A stretch of DNA of 64,000 nt from Zonotrichia leucophrys gambelii (taxonomy: Eukaryota > Chordata > Aves > Passeriformes > Passerellidae): assembly GCF_028769735.1 (NCBI RefSeq), contig NC_088171.1, positions 68,217,216-68,281,215 on the forward strand, in the 5' to 3' direction. Positions 13,219-27,439 of the stretch are shown one piece after another. Position 1 is the stretch's first letter; each line of letters starts with the position of its first letter. The notes beneath the pieces were generated by a model. The model saw only the letters and a program-made list of their open reading frames with translations, was not told where the DNA came from and made no database searches. The position numbers and the translations under genes are program-made.

Positions 13219-13410
13219 AAAGCAGCAAAAAGGTCACTATAGGAGAACTCTAGCTTTTCCAATTTGAGCCTTTCAAGGAAAAAGTTGCTGATTTTCTCTT
13301 CCTGCAGAGTATCATAAGGCAGCAAGAAGGTCATTGTAGGGGAACACTAGCTTTTTCAAAATTGAGCCTTTCAAGGAAAGAATTAATGATCTTCTCTTAC
13401 TGCTGAGTAG
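13219..13410. repeat. Two-copy tandem duplication, unit about 97-98 bp
   Basis: Copy 1 (13219-13313) and copy 2 (13316-13410) align along their full length: AGCAGCAAAAAGGTCACTAT versus GGCAGCAAGAAGGTCATTGT, then GAGCCTTTCAAGGAAA in both, then ATTTTCTCTTCCTGCAGAGTA versus ATCTTCTCTTACTGCTGAGTA. The offset is 97 at the start and 98 at the shared GAGCCTTTCAAGG. About one base in six to seven differs, so the duplication is not recent. Confidence 0.85.
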
Positions 13411-14717
13411 CACACTTGCAGGTGTCATAGAAAGAAGATGGGAGATCTGTTGAAAATAAGTGAAAGATGTGCTTTTTTTTTTTTGTGATTGTAACTGTGT
13501 TTCTACCTTTAAGAATTATCATATTCATTTAATCTACATAAAAAATGCCACCATGATCTCAAGCTCTGGGCATGCCTGCTGTAAGCAGCTGCTGTTCCTT
13601 CCCTTCCTCTGAATAACCCAATGGTCAATTTAATGAAGAACATACGATTGGGACAGGGGTCTGAGGGTTTTTTTTTTTTTATTAATTTAATTACTGATCC
13701 ATGAAGAAGAAAAAGTGAGAGAGCATCTTCTGTTCAACATCAGAGCAGCCACAAAGGTCTATAGGAAATGACTGGTTGCACTACTGCAAGAGCTCTCATA
13801 CTTGGTGTAAGATGACTCATTTCCATCCATCTCATCTACTAATTGCACTCCTCCCTCTTGTTTTTAAATAATATTTTCTTTAAAGTATCTGGTCAAAACT
13901 CCAGAGTGACACCAGTGTTTCTGAAAGTTGTATAACATAACAATTACTAAAAAAAAAAACAGCCAGTCACGTGAATGTCCACTGATGATCATGCACACTT
14001 TCCTACTCTTCCCTCTCCTGTTATTAAAACTTAGTGCTTCTGTGACAGCCACCAAGATGACATACAGAACTACTGATGGGGCACCACAAGAATCACTATT
14101 TTCTATTCACTGAATTACAGTCATACATGTTGAGCGCTTCTTTCTCTCCACCCCAGGACATACAGGCTTGCTTCTACTAAGATCATTTTGTATTGACTAA
14201 CTACATAGAAACAGAAACAGCACAAATTATTTTTTTTTTTTTTAGCTAGAAACCAGTCTGTTCAGTATCACATGCTGCCAAAACAAAATAACAGTTTTCT
14301 CCTTGTCCCCCTAGGACAGCAACTCATAGGGTCACATTTAAAGCAATGCAGATAGTCACCAGGGCATCATTCACATCACCTGGATACTATTATAAAACCA
14401 CATAGACAGCACAGAACAATCTTGGGTATCCACTTAGGATGCTACAACACTTTTCTAATGTTTGCTAACAGCTCCTCCAATCAACCATATGCAGAATATA
14501 GCAAGTGCTTATGCACAGTCTGCTCCACTTCACTAGTGGTGTGAAAGCTGAGAGCAATGTTGCAACAGTAACTTTTGTTTAAAACTAGTGCACAATTAAG
14601 TGCATCTTCATATGGCTTAAGTGAGCTCCAGCTTCCTGGCTCTAGTAAATTCTCATTTTCATTGTTCCTATTGCTGACATGCCTACGATGTGCAAAACCT
14701 GCAATTCAATTATACCT

Positions 14718-14751
14718 GAACATGGCCAGAACTTGAACATGGTCAGAACTT
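14718..14751. repeat. 17-bp tandem duplication
   Basis: GAACATGGCCAGAACTT at 14718-14734 is followed immediately by GAACATGGTCAGAACTT at 14735-14751, with one mismatch. Confidence 0.9.
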
Positions 14752-17159
14752 CAGGCAGCAAGGAACCACACAAATAAACAAATAATCAGGAGAGGGGCAC
14801 AGGACAATCTTGCAAGCAGAGAACCCTAGAGAAAATAAAGTCCTCTATAACATGAACTGTCACCTCTTATGAAATAAATAAAAATAGTAGCAGCAAGTGG
14901 CATTACAAGTAATATACAGTTTTTCTTTCTAAGATCACCAGACTTTATTCAATAAGACTATAAAGCAATTTAGCACTTGGAAAAGTGAGTAATTCTGCTT
15001 CTGTCTTGATTGTGATATGATGAGTTCTAATACAGCAGCAGAGATATCCTGGCAATTATAGTTTTTGCTGTGCACAATGCAGTAGGTATTGTGTTAAGAC
15101 TTTGTTTTCCCTAGATGAAAAATGGAGTCAGGAGTTTATCTTTGACTGTCACTTTTGAAACATGCTAAGCAAGTCTGAACTAATATGAGAAAAGGATTCT
15201 CCTCATTGTGCTTTTTCTTTCGGAATAATTCATTAGCTAAATACTTTTCAGCCAGTACAGTCAAAGCCTTAGCTGGAGTCTCTTCCCTTATTTAAACAGA
15301 TCCTAACTTTTCTTCGGTTATAATCCCCACTGCTATTTCACGTCAATCACTGTTCTAAAAGAAACTCAGTAAATCCTTTTTTTAAAAAAAAAAAAAAAAA
15401 CACGAAAAAGCTCTGAATTACCATGTCAGTGACAATCTCTGTCATTAGAATAAAGAAGACTGGTACTTTTGAATTAGCAACTTCAAGGCTGTAAAACACA
15501 TCCTTTTGTTACTTTTTCCTGTCTCCCCACAATTTTAAGATAAAGAAGAAATAAAGTCACTGCAGGGTGAGGAGCTGAACTTCTCTAAAGCCGCAGACAC
15601 CAGTTCATGGGCTTTTTATCAGGATCTTTTTTTCACTTTTTTTTTTTTCTTGATAAAGCCAACATTTTCACTCAGAGAATACAGAATTTGCCTAGATTAT
15701 CAAATATTCACCTAAAGTTCTTAAATAATCCAAATTACCTCAAAAGTAAGGAAGCAAACAAGCACTTGCCCCCTCCACTCTCCATCTGGCCAAAAAAAGA
15801 AAATAGGCACAAGATGACTTCCATGATTACCTAATAAATTTGATTTGTTGTTACATACTAAAGTTTCCTTGGACTCTGCCGTGGTATTTAGGACCAAACT
15901 TATTACTGGTGCTCACTTCAGAGTCATCAGAATACATAATTCATGACATCCATTCCGTTCAGGAAAAAGAGAGATATTGCTTTATTATCTATTGGTAATC
16001 TGTCAAGTTATTCATGGGGGAAAAGTGTTCATAAAGGCTGAGATTTTTCCCTGATTCCTTTCAGGTACACCAGCAGATCCTGCCCCAAACCAGCTGATAC
16101 ACGGCCTGGAACAGGCTGCCTCCTCTCCACAGCTGTGCTGCAGTTGCTGCAGCAGTACAGATGTGTCAAACCTGATCTAGATTCTTTCCTTCCTTCTGAA
16201 AAACGTTTATCCATCACAGCATTATCACCTTCTGGACACTATTTTATTCACATGTTGTAGATTCTATCCTCTCTACTGCTTGCAGACACTTTATGAATGC
16301 TGAACAGGAAAGTAAATCTGGGTGTCTGAGGATGAAGCCCAACCAAAAACGAAGCTAAGGTAGTCTTTGTAATACAAGCAGAAACAGCACCAGTGGGGCT
16401 GACATATATTTCTACAAAGCTAGAGTTTGTAACACCATGCAAGGTTCTTGTGTCGGCAGGCAGTAGTGACAGAGAAGCAGTGGCCCAGCCCTGGCTCTTG
16501 AGCTGTCCTGTGTTTGCTCACATGCAATTCAAACAGCAATCCCCAGCCAAGGCTCACCAGCGTGGTCAGCAGTGGATCAGTATGCCCTGGCACATGGACA
16601 GCTGGGCTATCCAACCCTCTCAGCCTCCAGCCAGAATGAGCCATGAGAGGCTGGTGCCACTGGCTCAGCCTGGACTGCTGCCACAGCCCGGCTGGCAGCA
16701 CTAGAAAGCTGCCACTCTCTCTCAACTATGCAACATGCTTGGGTTTTCCCTAACCCACCCTTCGTCCTCGAAAGATGTGAGGCTCACCCATCACTCTGAT
16801 AAATGGCATGGAGTTCCAAAGGCTGATCACCCACACACACTGCCTCTGGTTTGCTATTTGCTTAGCACACCTGCAGAGCAGAGAGGGGAAAGAGGTGCAC
16901 CTTCAGCTCCAGCAGGAGACCTGCATTCACCCTTTCCTCTCACCAACCTCAAAGACAAGAAATGACGCACAACAGAAGTATCCTTTCCAAAGCCTCTCCC
17001 TCCAGAAATGAGAAATCAAGATTGCATTTGCGATCTAGGGAAGAAAAATACTTCCTAAAACCCTTGATCTAATCTCAGCTGAACTGAATCTGTCTCAATT
17101 GAGCTTCATGTATCAGAGTCAGAAACAGTTAGAGACATGCCTGTGAAATCTCTTCTCCA

Positions 17160-17580
17160 GCCTCAGCTGGGTAGTCCCGGTAAATGTCCTGGGAACAGCA
17201 AAGATGAATATTGCAACGCAACAAAAACACCCGGAGGGTATCCAAGCCTGATGAGGAATTATATTAGGCTCATTGAACCAACTCCTGGCTGATTAAAAAC
17301 ATTCAGCATTCACCATATAGCAGTGTAGTAATTCAATAGTATTATTTGGATGTATTTTCATTTGCATAAATAAAGCCAAGAGAAACACCATTTCTGTGCC
17401 ATAAATTGTTGCTCTTCAAGGTTTCTGAGAATACCACTTTCTTTTACTTGGGAGCTGCTTAATAAACTATATTCATCATAATTTAGCCTCCTCTTGTGTG
17501 TGGTGCTCTAATCCTCCTGCAAGATCCCAAGGAGACAAATCATAGTAAATTACTAAACCTTTAATTTACTTTTGATTAAA
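17160..17580. promoter_or_regulatory. Candidate conserved non-coding element with octamer motif
   Basis: Repeat-free, evenly composed AT-rich DNA with a perfect octamer-like ATTTGCATAAAT (about 17360), TAATTCAATAG and TCATAATTTAGCC motifs. The lack of simple repeats and the density of homeodomain/POU-type words resemble intronic enhancers. No conservation data are available, so this is a weak call. Confidence 0.25.
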
Positions 17581-20500
17581 AAACTTAAGGGAAGGAGAAG
17601 CAATACATACACACGGGCAAACTGCTACAAAGGCAACAGAAACTTTGGAAGGTGGAGCTGCTTGTCTCTTTTTCTTTTCAAGATTTCAAATGGACAAAAA
17701 CAGGCCTTACATATGTTGAGAGGAGCTCTTATTCACTTAATGGAAAGATGTGCTAGTCAGTCAAATAAACACTCCTGCTGATTTCAATGTTTGTGTTAGA
17801 CTGAGTTAACCCTTTGTCACATGCATTTTTTTGTGCAGGAGAAAATGAAGCATGAAGACAACATGGTTTCTTAAATTATGAAGATAAGGAACTTATATTC
17901 CAACTAAAAATGTAATCTGGCACCATGAAAGGGAAATTATCCTCTAAATATACTGGCATTACTACTCTTAACACTAAGCTAGAAAAATCATATAAAACCA
18001 AAAACTCAAATGGCCATCCAAGTTTTCTAATAACTACTTACTTGCAAGAATCAACCCTACACTTTTTCTTCCACACATATCCTTGTAAACAAATAATATA
18101 TTTCCCAGGAATAGGTATAATAAAATTATCATAAAATGGAATACTGTATTTTTTCAGTATATACAAACACTACAGATTGGAAACAAGCTTATATTAATTC
18201 TTTTGAAAAATCTCAACTTTAACACAGATAATGAATATGTCAAAGGTAACAGAATAAGAGAAAGCAACACTTCAAAATTTTTATGGTTTCCTTCTGTATG
18301 AAAACTTGATGAAAAAAACAGCTTTAAAAATAGAGTTCTAAATGAAGTAGAAAACAACAGGCAAATTATCTTGACAAGGAAAAGGGCAGAGTCAAGATTT
18401 TGTGTTTTGAAACACAACACACACACCAGATCAGGTGGTGTAGCCAGAGATAACAGAACAAGAGAAACAAATAACAAATAAAACAAGGCAACCTTTGATT
18501 GACACAAGCATCACTTCTGTATTACTCATTTCTGTGTTTTGGATTACTTATAAAGGCAAAACTTGGACTTCCTTCCAGTCAGTTCAAAAGAACCTAAAAT
18601 AAAATCAACCCCAAAAAGCAATCTTCATATAAACACAAGAAATACACTCTCTTCAATTTCCTCTTTGAGTAGAAAGGAGTTAAAAGAAATAACTTTTGTA
18701 TATAAGAGTCATCTCAATTTTAAAATACATGCTCTTTAGAAACTTTAACCTTTAAAGTCCTTAGAGTCCAGATCTAATTGTCTCAAAATTTAAATCCCAA
18801 ACGACAGCTCAGCCCATGTGTAAATATGTAGCAGTGCTGTATCTGCTCCCTTTGCAGGACTGGGATGCTTAGTGAACCACCAGTTACATTTGCAATCACA
18901 AAGGAGGGTGGTGCATTAATTGTTAGTCTGAAGATGCTAAGGAAGTGGCCAACATTTCTGCTGTCACTTGCTATAGATGATTCCTTTACAGTCAAGAGAT
19001 GTGGTAGTCAACTAAGAACACCTAATTGTCACTCCATACTCCTCAACTTACATGGACTTTATATCAACTATTTAAAAGTACAAGTTTTGCTGGTAGCCAC
19101 CCAGGTGACTGCAATCACAGCTCCTCTCCTCATACAGACAGGGTGGAACACCATAGATTTTCAGGGAAAATCAGGTCCTCTGCCCTATTACTTCTTCCCT
19201 TATAAACTGATCAGCACACATCTCTGGAGGTGCCACATCTGTACATTTCTGGGTATCTGTACAATGTCTGAAGAACAGGGATAAAAATTCAATCCCATCT
19301 TTCTCTAAAAGCCCACAACTCCACACCAGGTCCATGGAGCAGCAACTGAGCAATGCAAAATTTCAGTGTCTGCCAGCTCAACAGGCCTCTCAACTTAGCC
19401 AGATGTGACAATCGGTTTTCCTGATTTACACTTGGGGGGTATGTGTGTAGAAAACCATACAGCAAAATTAAAACAGGGCAAACATGCCTCACTCTGTATT
19501 TAATTGGTCATCAATTTGTTTTATTTTTCTCATTCTGCATTTATTTTTATACATATACACACATATGTATGCATGTATGTGCAAATGTAAATCACTTGGA
19601 TTGAGGGAGACAAAGGTGACCCAGGAGCTGTGATATAAAGCTTGGACTCAACCTCAGTTTCTTCAACAGGCAACCCTTGGGAAGTCAATAAAACTCAGAC
19701 CCTTCCTAATTTCCCACTAACATTACTTCATCTGAGACATGGTATCTTCATTAGAGATATTAACTTTACTTTCAGGTACCTGCCTAAATTGGGAGGCTCT
19801 GCTCCCCCTGCAGTCAGACATAGAAAGAGGCTGCCCAGCAGATCAATCTGAAAAGCTCCACACATTCTGAAGGAAGCTTCCATCCAACTGGAAGACTTCC
19901 ATTCTCTATTGAGTTTAAAAGGACAGTAGGGAAGCTCCCTTTAACTAAGGCAGCTGCACTCTTTGCCTGCAGTGTGCATGCGTGTCAGCCTCTGGTGTAC
20001 TTCAGTTCCAGCGCACAACAAGGAATGATGGATGACACCCTGGAATGATCTCAGTGTGGTCTCAGGGTAGTAAGCACAGGAAGGGCTGGGAGAGTCAAGG
20101 TACTACAGTAGTTTGGTTGTACAGGAGACAGACAGTGACCTAAATTGACCCTGAGAAATTTGGGATGCAGAGCTGTGAAGTTTATGTAGCAGATTTAAAT
20201 CGTTTTGGGTCCATGCAACAGTTCTACCTCATGTTCTTGGGAGGCCCCAGATGCTCGATACACCAATACCTCTGTAACTTTAATTCCACCTTGAAGGGTT
20301 TCAGGCATGCATTTTAAATTCCTTATATTTACCCTTCTACACTACATCCATACAAACACATACAGCATTAACAATTTCAAGGTCCCCACAGAGAGCTCTT
20401 AGCACAGACAGAACATGGGCCAGCACACGACTGAAGCCACATGCACCATCTGCTCAAACACTTTAATGTAATTTACCAGGCAAAAGCTGAGCAGAAAAAA

Positions 20501-22191
20501 AAAAAAAGCTAGATAAAAAGAGATTAGATTTCCCCTAGTCCAAAATACCTCCTGCTGCTTGATATATGAACCTAATTCACCCATAACTAATATTTCATTT
20601 AAGAACATATTAAAATTTTTTTTTTAAAGTCCTGCGCCTGCAAGGTAACATTGACATAATTCCTCTGTTAACCTGCTGCCCATTGAGAACTGTCCAGACT
20701 GATAATCCTATTGCCAAAACCAAAAAGGAGTGTGCTACTTAAGAACTTGAAAGTTGTTACTTCCACTCAAATTGCAATTTTGATGAACTTCAATAAATAA
20801 AGAATAAAAAGAAATATTTATTTACTGCAGCATTGAAGCCAAACAAGTTCTACATGTTAAGACTTGTATTTGGCTGAAGGTGGCAGCCCTGGGCCTAGTA
20901 CTATGTGAATTTTGGGAAGAAGTCCTGCAACTGATCTGTAAAAGGGATGGATTTCAAATGGCAAAGACTTATACTTGAAGAATCAGGTTTCATAGGGAAC
21001 AATCCTCCAGCTTTTTAACAAAAGCAATGATGTCAAGAACTCATTACAAACTCCTTTTGTCTTGTTCAACAGTATTAATGAAGATGTTTAGACAGTGTTA
21101 CCAATTTTTCCTCTATTAGAAATACTCACAAAATTAACAAGAAACTAGGACAACTACCTTAAATTCAGCTGGCATTTCCTCTTCCAAATCTCTACACCAT
21201 TCAATACTCCTTTTAAGCTGACAATAAAAAAATAAAATTTAAAAAACCCCATAAATGAATAAAATCACTTTATTAAGACTGTAAATATCACTGTTAATTT
21301 CTAATGTGAAAGGTAGAAAAACCTGCATACAGCAGGAAAGTTCTACCAGTTCCTCTCACTGATACCCTAAATACAGCAGCCTTCATGATTCACAATTTTA
21401 GGAAATGAGACCTTAACCTGAGTTGCCCCCACCCCGAGCTGAGTGTTTGGCTGTGTGCCAGGATGCTTCAACATCCTCTAGCAATTAAAAGCCATCATCT
21501 GCAGTAGACATCATCCCAAAACCTTCCCATTTTTTTCAACTCAAGGCTCATTAAAGGTCAACACTGCAAAATTAATATTAAGAATTGTAAGAAAAGGAAA
21601 AAAAAGTCTGGAGAAGATGCAGGCAGGAGCGATCATGACTCAACATATGGATAGGCTCCCACATAGAGAGGGACTGTCTGACCAGCACTCTTTGGCTTGG
21701 AAAGAAGTCAGTGACAAGACCTACAACTGAAATCTAAACAAATATTGAGTGGCTTAAACAAGGAGAAAGAGAGAGGGAGACTCACTAACTCTTCTCGCAT
21801 GACAGAAGAGCTCTAACTGTATCTCTAAGTTGCTGGTCAGAACAAGAAAGAAGCAATTCCTCATGCAAGTTAGGCAAATTAAGACATTGCAGAGAGCAAA
21901 CACTTACTGGGACTGAAACATTTCAACAAATGAATGGAAGAAAATTCCCCAATGACTACTGAAAGCAAAGATACCACTTCCAGCTCAGGAAAGATGCAGC
22001 TGCAGGAGCGTATCAGGGAAGGATCAGTATAGCCATGCCTCTTCTACTCACCTGTAGGCACTGGCTTGGGAAGTCATCGTGACACAGCAATGCCTTGGAC
22101 TTGGCTGGATCTGGTATGCCACCCTTACATTATTTTATTGCATACCTCAGGAGTTAAAAATATCATGAGAAGTCTTACCAAAAAAATTACA

Positions 22192-22290
22192 GGATTCTCT
22201 TCTTTTTGCTGCTTGTTTGTGGGTTTGAGTTTGTTTTGGGGTGGAGAGGGAGAGTGTTTGGGTTTGGTTTTATTTTTAAATTATTTGGCT
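22192..22290. repeat. G/T-rich low-complexity tract
   Basis: This is a run of TTTG, GGTTT and GGGTTTG-like units with very little C. It is the plus-strand counterpart in composition of the A/C tract at 32719. No gene or repeat family is recognised. Confidence 0.55.
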
Positions 22291-23479
22291 TATAGTTTGA
22301 TGGGTTTTATGTAAACTTCAGTTCAGTTTACTTGCTTCCATCCTCAGCTAACATATTCTGCAACACTGAGCACTGAGAACATTGCCATTGATTTCCATCA
22401 GCAAAGGGATCACACTCTAACTGCTTCCAATTTCACAGTTACTAAGCAACACTAAGTGATCACAGCCTCTGAGCAAGCAATGTCCTGTATTCAAAGGTTT
22501 GAATTGTAGAACTCCATAAAGACTTGGAACTTGGGCACCTACCAATGAACACCAGCTCTGCAAGTCTTAGATAACAAACTCTTGAAGTACAGAATTACAT
22601 ACCTTTGGTGCTGCTAATTGAAATTAGCTTTACTGAACCACAAAATTTCCTTGTACACTCATCATGGGCCTAAAACTGGGAGTACTTTTAATATACTGCA
22701 AAGTTTTTTTTGTATTTTGCCCAGGATTTACCAGAACAAAACCCCTTTTATTTATATTGAAATTCATACACAGCCCTCCTATTAGTTACGTATTCAGGGA
22801 TACAGATGAAAAAAAAAAGCACACAAAACCAGGACATTAAACACCATCACAGCCTTAGGGGAATAAACAACATCATCCCTTACAATTCAGTGCATCTTTG
22901 GAGTACTGAACATTTTTTTAATTATTCATAAAAACACTGTAAAAGGATTTCTGTTTTTCCTTTAAAATAGTATCACTGGTAAAAATACTATAACTATTAG
23001 AAAATAGTAAATAACACGATGCTCTTAATTTTTTTTTGTTGTAGGAGATTTTCCTGAATACAAACGACTCTTAAAAAATAATCAATAGCTAAATTTGCTT
23101 TAATGAAGATGGTACTTGCAGCCTTTACTAAATTATGCTTACTCATCTACACACCAAGACAACTGAAACCTTGTTTGCTGCTAACATGGAAAATGTGAAT
23201 GGTCCAGAAGACTGTATCCATTACCCAGTGAATGACTAAGAATGAGACTAGCTGTTCTCCCTTGGAAAATCCTGATCTGGTCTAGCATTTAAAAAATGTG
23301 AAATTGCAAGGGTGAGAGAGTGCTACGGAAGCCCACGCACGAGAATGCTGCAAAATAAATTAAGTGCTGCAGAAACCTCTGGTGTTTCATGTACATCTAT
23401 TCACACGCTCACACAAATGTATACAGTAATTGTTTAGGGACACAGTTTAGCTCTTTTCACACCCATTAGAGGATCCTAA

Positions 23480-24200
23480 TCATAAGAGTTGAGCAACATA
23501 AAAGCTTTTGAAGCAGAAAGCCTGGACGTTGGTGTGTTACATCTAATGGAAACAATATTACACAGAAGTCTTTCACTTCCGAGACTGATTAGAAGCTGTA
23601 TTGTATTTACCACAGTATGAAGATAATAACCTGAGAGAACATTAGCATAAATCATTAATTCATTGTGGGGAAACTCTGGAAGAGGATATGTTTCTAAAAG
23701 GAAAATGATCCCATTAAAATACAAGCAAACTTTGAGGAAAACAAGCTGTGCCAAGTAAATGGTGCCAAAATTAAGCAATTCATAGTTCCCATACTTGGTC
23801 TTCAATAGGAAGAATTTAGAGCACATGAAAATACAACAACAGCTTAGCAAACCAATGGGAAAAAAATCAACTGAGTGTTATGTTGGCTATCTGAAAGCTT
23901 GCTGTAATTACACAGATCTTATTCCAAAAGGCTCATGTACCTAATAAATAGTACTGGAAGACACTGAACAACACTAAGCACATATGAACTGTCCTGTGCT
24001 TCCTAAGAGTTGTCTATCCCCAGTAAACAAAAGAGCAAGCATGCAAAATTCTCCATATAAAAGTAATTAGAAAAATTAATCAATTTCTCCTCTCCTTCTT
24101 TAATAATTATGTATCAGTTTTAGAAAGCAAAATGGTCAGGTGACATTGCTCTGTAATAATTGCAATTAAAATATATGATGTTGCTTTTAATGCAATTTAC
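23480..24200. promoter_or_regulatory. Candidate conserved non-coding block rich in TAATT-type motifs
   Basis: The block holds ATCATTAATTCATTGTGG (about 23651), a TTAGAAAAATTAATCAATTT stretch (about 24066), TAATAATTGCAATTAAAAT (about 24154) and GCAATTTAC. These are dense homeodomain and C/EBP-like words without recognisable repeats, 0.5-1.2 kb from the FARS2 exon at 24722. A minus-strand frame of 124 codons crosses it but looks non-coding (Leu/Tyr/Phe-rich). Confidence 0.22.
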
Positions 24201-24698
24201 AACCTCATAGGTAACCAACCTGAGGAGAAAAGCAATAAAACAAAAGAAAAAAGCTACCCGCCATTTACCCAGCGACCAAACAGCAATATGAAAGATGTCA
24301 CATTCCTCTTTCTATGCTTTAGATACAGAGCAGCATTTTGATATTCCAAATACTTAGGGATGTTATTTGCTATTGATACTTTTAAATCATTACTACGAAT
24401 GCACTTGACATCTCTTGGGAAAATAAGAAACGCTGCACACCCGAACTTTCAGGCTCTCTTTTAAAGCTGGCATCCCTCTGTCTCCTTACTGCACACAATA
24501 AAAGGCAAGCCTTCTGTTGGCAGGCTTCAGGTCACTTGCTCAGTTGCTACCCCCAGATCACAGCATGCAGGGCTGCATTCCACCTGAGGAGTATTTGTGG
24601 CGGCTGCCAGGCAGAGATGTCTGTGCTCACCAGGCTAGAAGGGGCATTCCAGGCTGTGAAGCTGATTGCACTGGAAGGGCTTGCTAACAGAGATGTCA

Positions 24699-24938
<240 letters not shown>

Positions 24939-27439
24939 TCAACTAACAACATGAATTACAGCAATCCAGAGAAAATAAATAGCAAACAAACTAATTTACA
25001 ACACTTGTGTGAGGTGATAAATCTTAAAACCTTGGAAAAAAAATGACCATGTCTTTTCTAATATGAAAAATGCTTTGTGCAATTCAAGCACCCTTTGAAA
25101 CCAAATCAATCATTTGTCAAACTCTGGTAACCACCTGGCATCGAACAAAAATGAGCCAAGATAATGGAAAAGTCGGTAATTTTGTTATTCTTTGCACCAG
25201 GAAATGACAAACTGCTTCTCACAGGAAAAACTAGCTAAGTCTTTAATTTTTACTTAGTATTTTATGGATCGTCTAGACAAGTAATTTTTTTTCATCAAAA
25301 CTTAATTAAAATACAGAGCTATTCTCTCTGTATATGTTTAGAAGTGAGAGCTAAAAATGGATATTAATATACACAAATAGAAATATATTTTCACAGAGTT
25401 GTACATTATTAAGGTATGAAAGACATGCACAGAGCATTCTAGACCTGGTAGGTAAGTGAAGGGGAAAAGCCCCACTTGGCAATTCCCCACCATGCCCCCC
25501 AGCTCAGCACCTCTGCAGACAGCGCTGTGCAGAGCAAGCAAAGCCCCAGCATCTCAGAGCAGGGCAGCCAGAAGAGGACAAGGTCTTCCTTCCCAAGGTC
25601 TTCAGTGCTGCCTAAAGCAGAAGTGTTGTCAAAGTGCTCATTATATTTGATGAGTTTTAGTTCTTCTAATGATTTACAGATGCTTTGCTTCACTAATTTT
25701 TTTTTTCCTAACCATTAGTTGTCAGGAAAAAAGTCTCAGAAACATGAGCCATAAAAACTTGATAGAGAACTGAAATACAAATTCTGTAAGCTAAGCTATT
25801 GCCTTAACCCCAAACATATCTTCAATTAAGCCAAATGCTAATCAGAGTCAGGATCATTAAGAACCAGGCAGGTCCAGCTTCAAAAATAAAGAGTTGAACC
25901 TTATTTTTGAAAGGCAAAGGTAGTGTGAGTGACAGCAACTGTTAAAATTCCTGGTTTGATTTTCAGATTTTTTTGGAGATGTTTCATAAGAGGAATGTAA
26001 AACAAGAAATTTTATGATTAATACTAAAAGTTTTTAAAATAAAAATATTTAAAGTAGCCTCAAAAACTAGATCTTCATTAATTACTTCTGAAACATGAAA
26101 TGTGGCTACAGAAACTGAAACAATAAATTACAACAAAGATGTATATGCCTGGCCAAAACATAAAATACTTCCCAACAGTCACAGGAAACTTTTCTAGATG
26201 CTGTGAGAAATGAAATGGCAAGGCAGGTTTCAAAGCAAACAGACTGGCACTTGTAGATTTTCTCTGATTTCTTAAAAGCCAGTCTCAGGAAAGAATATGA
26301 GTAATGGAAAATCTTTTTGATAATTGTATAGACAGAACTCATAAAACCAGAAGTATTTACAATAGTTTCATTCACAATTGTAGGGTGACAGCGATCACTT
26401 TATTGCTCCTTTTTACCTGCATGACAATTAAAAAATACATAGATGAAAAGAGTCACGCATATACAATAATATAGTGTGCAGAAAACTTTTTTTTAATTCC
26501 CTGATCTTGGCATTTTTAATCCTTGGGCTGTGCACATATAAAATATTCTCATTTAGCTTGCAAAATTTGCAAATGCAGCAACTACTTTAAATATTCAACT
26601 AGTTTGCATTCAGTAACAACATTCAGATAATTGTTTCTTATTAATCCTCTGATTACTTAAAAAATGAAGCTCTGTGAAAAAAAGGATTTCTCAGCTGGTT
26701 TGTTCTTAATTAAAATAAATTTTAAAAGGTAAAAAAAGAATTTAAAGCTCTTTTTATTTTTGAATTTTAATGCATATTAGTACTTAAGAGGCTTCTGGTT
26801 TAAATGCAAATAAGCAAACAAACAACATTCTGAATAAACCAAAACAAATTCACAATGAAGAAACAACTCTCACCTTCATTCTGTTCTCTAAATTAATAAT
26901 TAATCCCACATACCACAATACTTTTATTCATACAGTATCCAGGCCATTGGGAATACCTCTGTAGTTTATATTCAAGTGTTCTTTCAGACTTTTGGCTCTA
27001 GAAGACTTTACTGAAAAGCAGAGGGTGCTGAGCCTTTGGCAACATTAACTGCATTTCTATAGAGTGTCACAGAACAAATGGGTACATTTATTATTTAGAT
27101 ACAAAATATTGTCTTGGTGCTCAATTTATTCCCAAGGAATAAAGGGCATCGCTTACACTCAGCAAATTAAACCACTAAGGACTCTAAAGGATTATGATGA
27201 TTAGGCTTCCTGTAGTAGTATGTAATTTTCCTGATTTGGTCTAGTCTATTTCTTCACATACAGACTATGAAATACTGGCAAAATTGATCTTTTCTAGAAA
27301 TTTTAGGAGGCCAAGAGACACATCTCTCTCTTAAAACAAGCACTTACAAGAGCACACTGCTCAATCTAATCAAGGCCTGACCACTAGACACAAACTTTTC
27401 CTGTTCAAAGAAATTATTTGTGTTATCAGACATAAACAC

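Noticed and set aside
23476..23850. 124-codon minus-strand frame
   Set aside because: Hydrophobic Leu/Tyr/Phe-rich composition, as typically produced by reading AT-rich intron DNA. No homology recognised.
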